Shown here: piece after piece, positions 60,947 to 62,028 of the stretch
How positions within the stretch are numbered: the first letter of the stretch is position 1
Layout of the letters: each line of letters begins with the position of its first letter
Source of the DNA: Gammaproteobacteria bacterium
GTDB taxonomy: Bacteria; Pseudomonadota; Gammaproteobacteria; Steroidobacterales; Woeseiaceae
Assembly: GCA_030425905.1 (NCBI GenBank)
Contig: JAUHZT010000003.1
Coordinates: 1-62,028 of the forward strand
Direction of reading: 5' to 3'
Length of the DNA stretch: 62,028 nucleotides
The notes under the pieces: generated by a model
What the model was told of the DNA's origin: nothing
The model's database searches: none
Seen by the model: only the letters and a program-made list of their open reading frames with translations
Made by a program: the position numbers and the translations under genes

Positions 60947-62028
60947 GCGACCGCGGCGCGCCTGCCGAACTCGGCGCAACTCCTGACAAGGACGGTACGG
61001 CTTTCGCGGTTTATTCAAAACACGCGGAAGCTGTGGAGCTGTGCCTGTTCGATACCAAAGAGAACGAGGTCGCGCGCTTGCGGTTGCCCGGTCACAACGG
61101 CGACCTGTTTCATGGCTATGTGCCCGGCTGCCGTCCCGGCCAGCACTACGGTTTCAGGGTCCACGGCCCGTATGCGCCTGCAGCAGGCATGCGCTTTAAT
61201 CCTGCCAAGTTATTGCTCGATCCGTACGCGCGCAGAATCAGCCGCAGCGACTTTGGCGCAACCGAAACCCTGGGTTACACCGACGGCGAGCCGGACGTTG
61301 CCGCTGCCATCAGTCATACCGATAGTTCCGCACACGTTGCAAAATCCATTGTGGTTGCCCCGGCCGCGCCGGCCGCGCCTTTGGCAGCACGGCGCAACTG
61401 GGAAGACAGCGTTATCTATGAAGCCAATGTCCGTGGCTTTACGATGCGACACCCTGATCTGACTGAAAGGGAACGCGGTACTTTTCGTGGACTGAGCAAC
61501 GGCCAGGTTCTGCGCCACCTGAAAGCGCTCGGCATCACGGCCATTGAACTCATGCCCGTGCATGCATTTGTCGACGAAGCGTTTCTTGCGGCGCGCGGCT
61601 TGCGCAATTTCTGGGGCTACAACACGATTAGCTTCTTCGCACCACAACCTCGCTATGCGGCGGCGGGTGCCGACGACACGATCACCGAGCTTGATGAGTT
61701 TCGACTGATGGTCGACGCCATTCACGATCAGGGTATCGAAGTCATCCTGGACGTTGTGTACAACCACACGGCCGAGGGCAATCGTTTTGGCCCGACACTT
61801 TCGTTCCGGGGCATCGACAACCGCAGTTACTACCGTCTTCTGCCTGACAACGCCGCCCGTTACATCAACGACACCGGCTGCGGCAACACTATTGATGCCG
61901 ACAGCCCGGCCGTGCAACGACTCGTTCTGGACAGTCTGCATTACTGGGCCGGGCCAATGGGGGTGGACGGTTTCCGCTTTGATCTTGCACCTATCCTCGG
62001 CCGCACGCGTGACGGGTTCCAGAAAAAC
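60910..62028 (+). CDS. glgX: Glycogen debranching enzyme, N-terminal part (runs off the window)
   Basis: 373 codons are visible from GTG 60910; the only in-frame start before the conserved DRGAPAELGATPDKDGTAF region, inside the glgP tail. CBM48 features (DGTAFAVYSKHAEAVELCLF, HYGFRVHGPYAPAAGMRFNP) precede a GH13 isoamylase-type barrel: VIYEANVRGFTMRHPDL, GYNTISFFAPQPRY, VILDVVYNHTAEGN and the nucleophile region GVDGFRFDLAPILGR just before the edge. It cleaves alpha-1,6 branches left after phosphorylase action; the products feed MalQ. The C-terminus is outside the window. Confidence 0.92.
   Translation, partial: MAPDSPATAWQVSDRGAPAELGATPDKDGTAFAVYSKHAEAVELCLFDTKENEVARLRLPGHNGDLFHGYVPGCRPGQHYGFRVHGPYAPAAGMRFNPAKLLLDPYARRISRSDFGATETLGYTDGEPDVAAAISHTDSSAHVAKSIVVAPAAPAAPLAARRNWEDSVIYEANVRGFTMRHPDLTERERGTFRGLSNGQVLRHLKALGITAIELMPVHAFVDEAFLAARGLRNFWGYNTISFFAPQPRYAAAGADDTITELDEFRLMVDAIHDQGIEVILDVVYNHTAEGNRFGPTLSFRGIDNRSYYRLLPDNAARYINDTGCGNTIDADSPAVQRLVLDSLHYWAGPMGVDGFRFDLAPILGRTRDGFQKN

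Noticed and set aside
59816-61018. 400-codon open frame opposite glgP/glgX
   Set aside because: Antisense to the glycogen phosphorylase catalytic domain; no motifs.

Overview
The window is a GC-rich, densely coded bacterial chromosome segment with short intergenic gaps and many 1-4 bp start/stop overlaps. Its gene content is typical of a free-living, probably marine or sediment, gammaproteobacterium of the Woeseia/Chromatiales/Steroidobacter kind: TonB-dependent receptors, an AmpG-like permease, the DgcN/DgcA pair, MaeB and a complete glycogen operon. That placement is inference; there is no rRNA, tRNA or phylogenetic marker here. I saw no insertion sequence, prophage or CRISPR array.

Layout. 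(1) 1-3135: end of a MoxR ATPase gene, a DUF58 partner, an RDD membrane protein, and a DUF2628 membrane protein carrying a type IV pilin-like tail. (2) 3154-23033: a peptidoglycan/muropeptide block. A six-gene minus-strand operon encodes a sugar kinase, AmpG-like permease, class A beta-lactamase-fold hydrolase, M20 peptidase, GNAT and alanine racemase. NamZ (exo-muramidase) diverges from it. A second minus-strand operon encodes a TonB receptor, a lysozyme-like/phosphoesterase fusion and a sodium:solute symporter. Divergent from that is an AmiD-like amidase, NlpC/P60 lipoprotein and L-Ala-D/L-Glu epimerase operon. (3) 23055-30676: a permuted papain-like lipoprotein, a tiny lipoprotein and a secreted unknown, divergent from an ECF sigma factor, putative anti-sigma and PDZ-TPR-CHAT operon; then a secreted repeat protein. 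(4) 30886-32311: OsmC and HxlR, divergent. (5) 32344-44226: a second peptidoglycan-related block with a beta-lactamase-family hydrolase, NhaC, LysA, a MurR-like RpiR regulator, an exported LD-carboxypeptidase, a SIS sugar-phosphate deaminase/isomerase, a cobalamin riboswitch with its BtuB-like receptor, and divergent dgcN/dgcA. (6) 44324-51645: an LtaS-type sulfatase-fold enzyme, a DUF6152 protein, acetolactate synthase and MaeB. (7) 51829-62028: malQ-glgC-glgA-glgB-glgP-glgX.

How it may work together. Blocks 2 and 5 cover nearly every step for eating or recycling cell wall: outer-membrane uptake, glycan cleavage (NamZ, lysozyme-like domain), amide and peptide cleavage (AmiD, NlpC/P60, LD-carboxypeptidase, M20), permeases, sugar kinase and amino-sugar-phosphate SIS enzyme, and conversion of the unusual amino acids (alanine racemase, L-Ala-D-Glu epimerase, D-Glu to N-acetyl-L-Glu by DgcN/DgcA, meso-DAP to lysine by LysA). 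A 13-base AT-rich element recurs in three intergenic regions of these blocks, including next to the RpiR regulator, suggesting one regulon. Separately, the sigma-CHAT operon and the divergent lipoprotein operon share mirror-image ECF-type promoter motifs, suggesting an undescribed envelope-stress/protease module.
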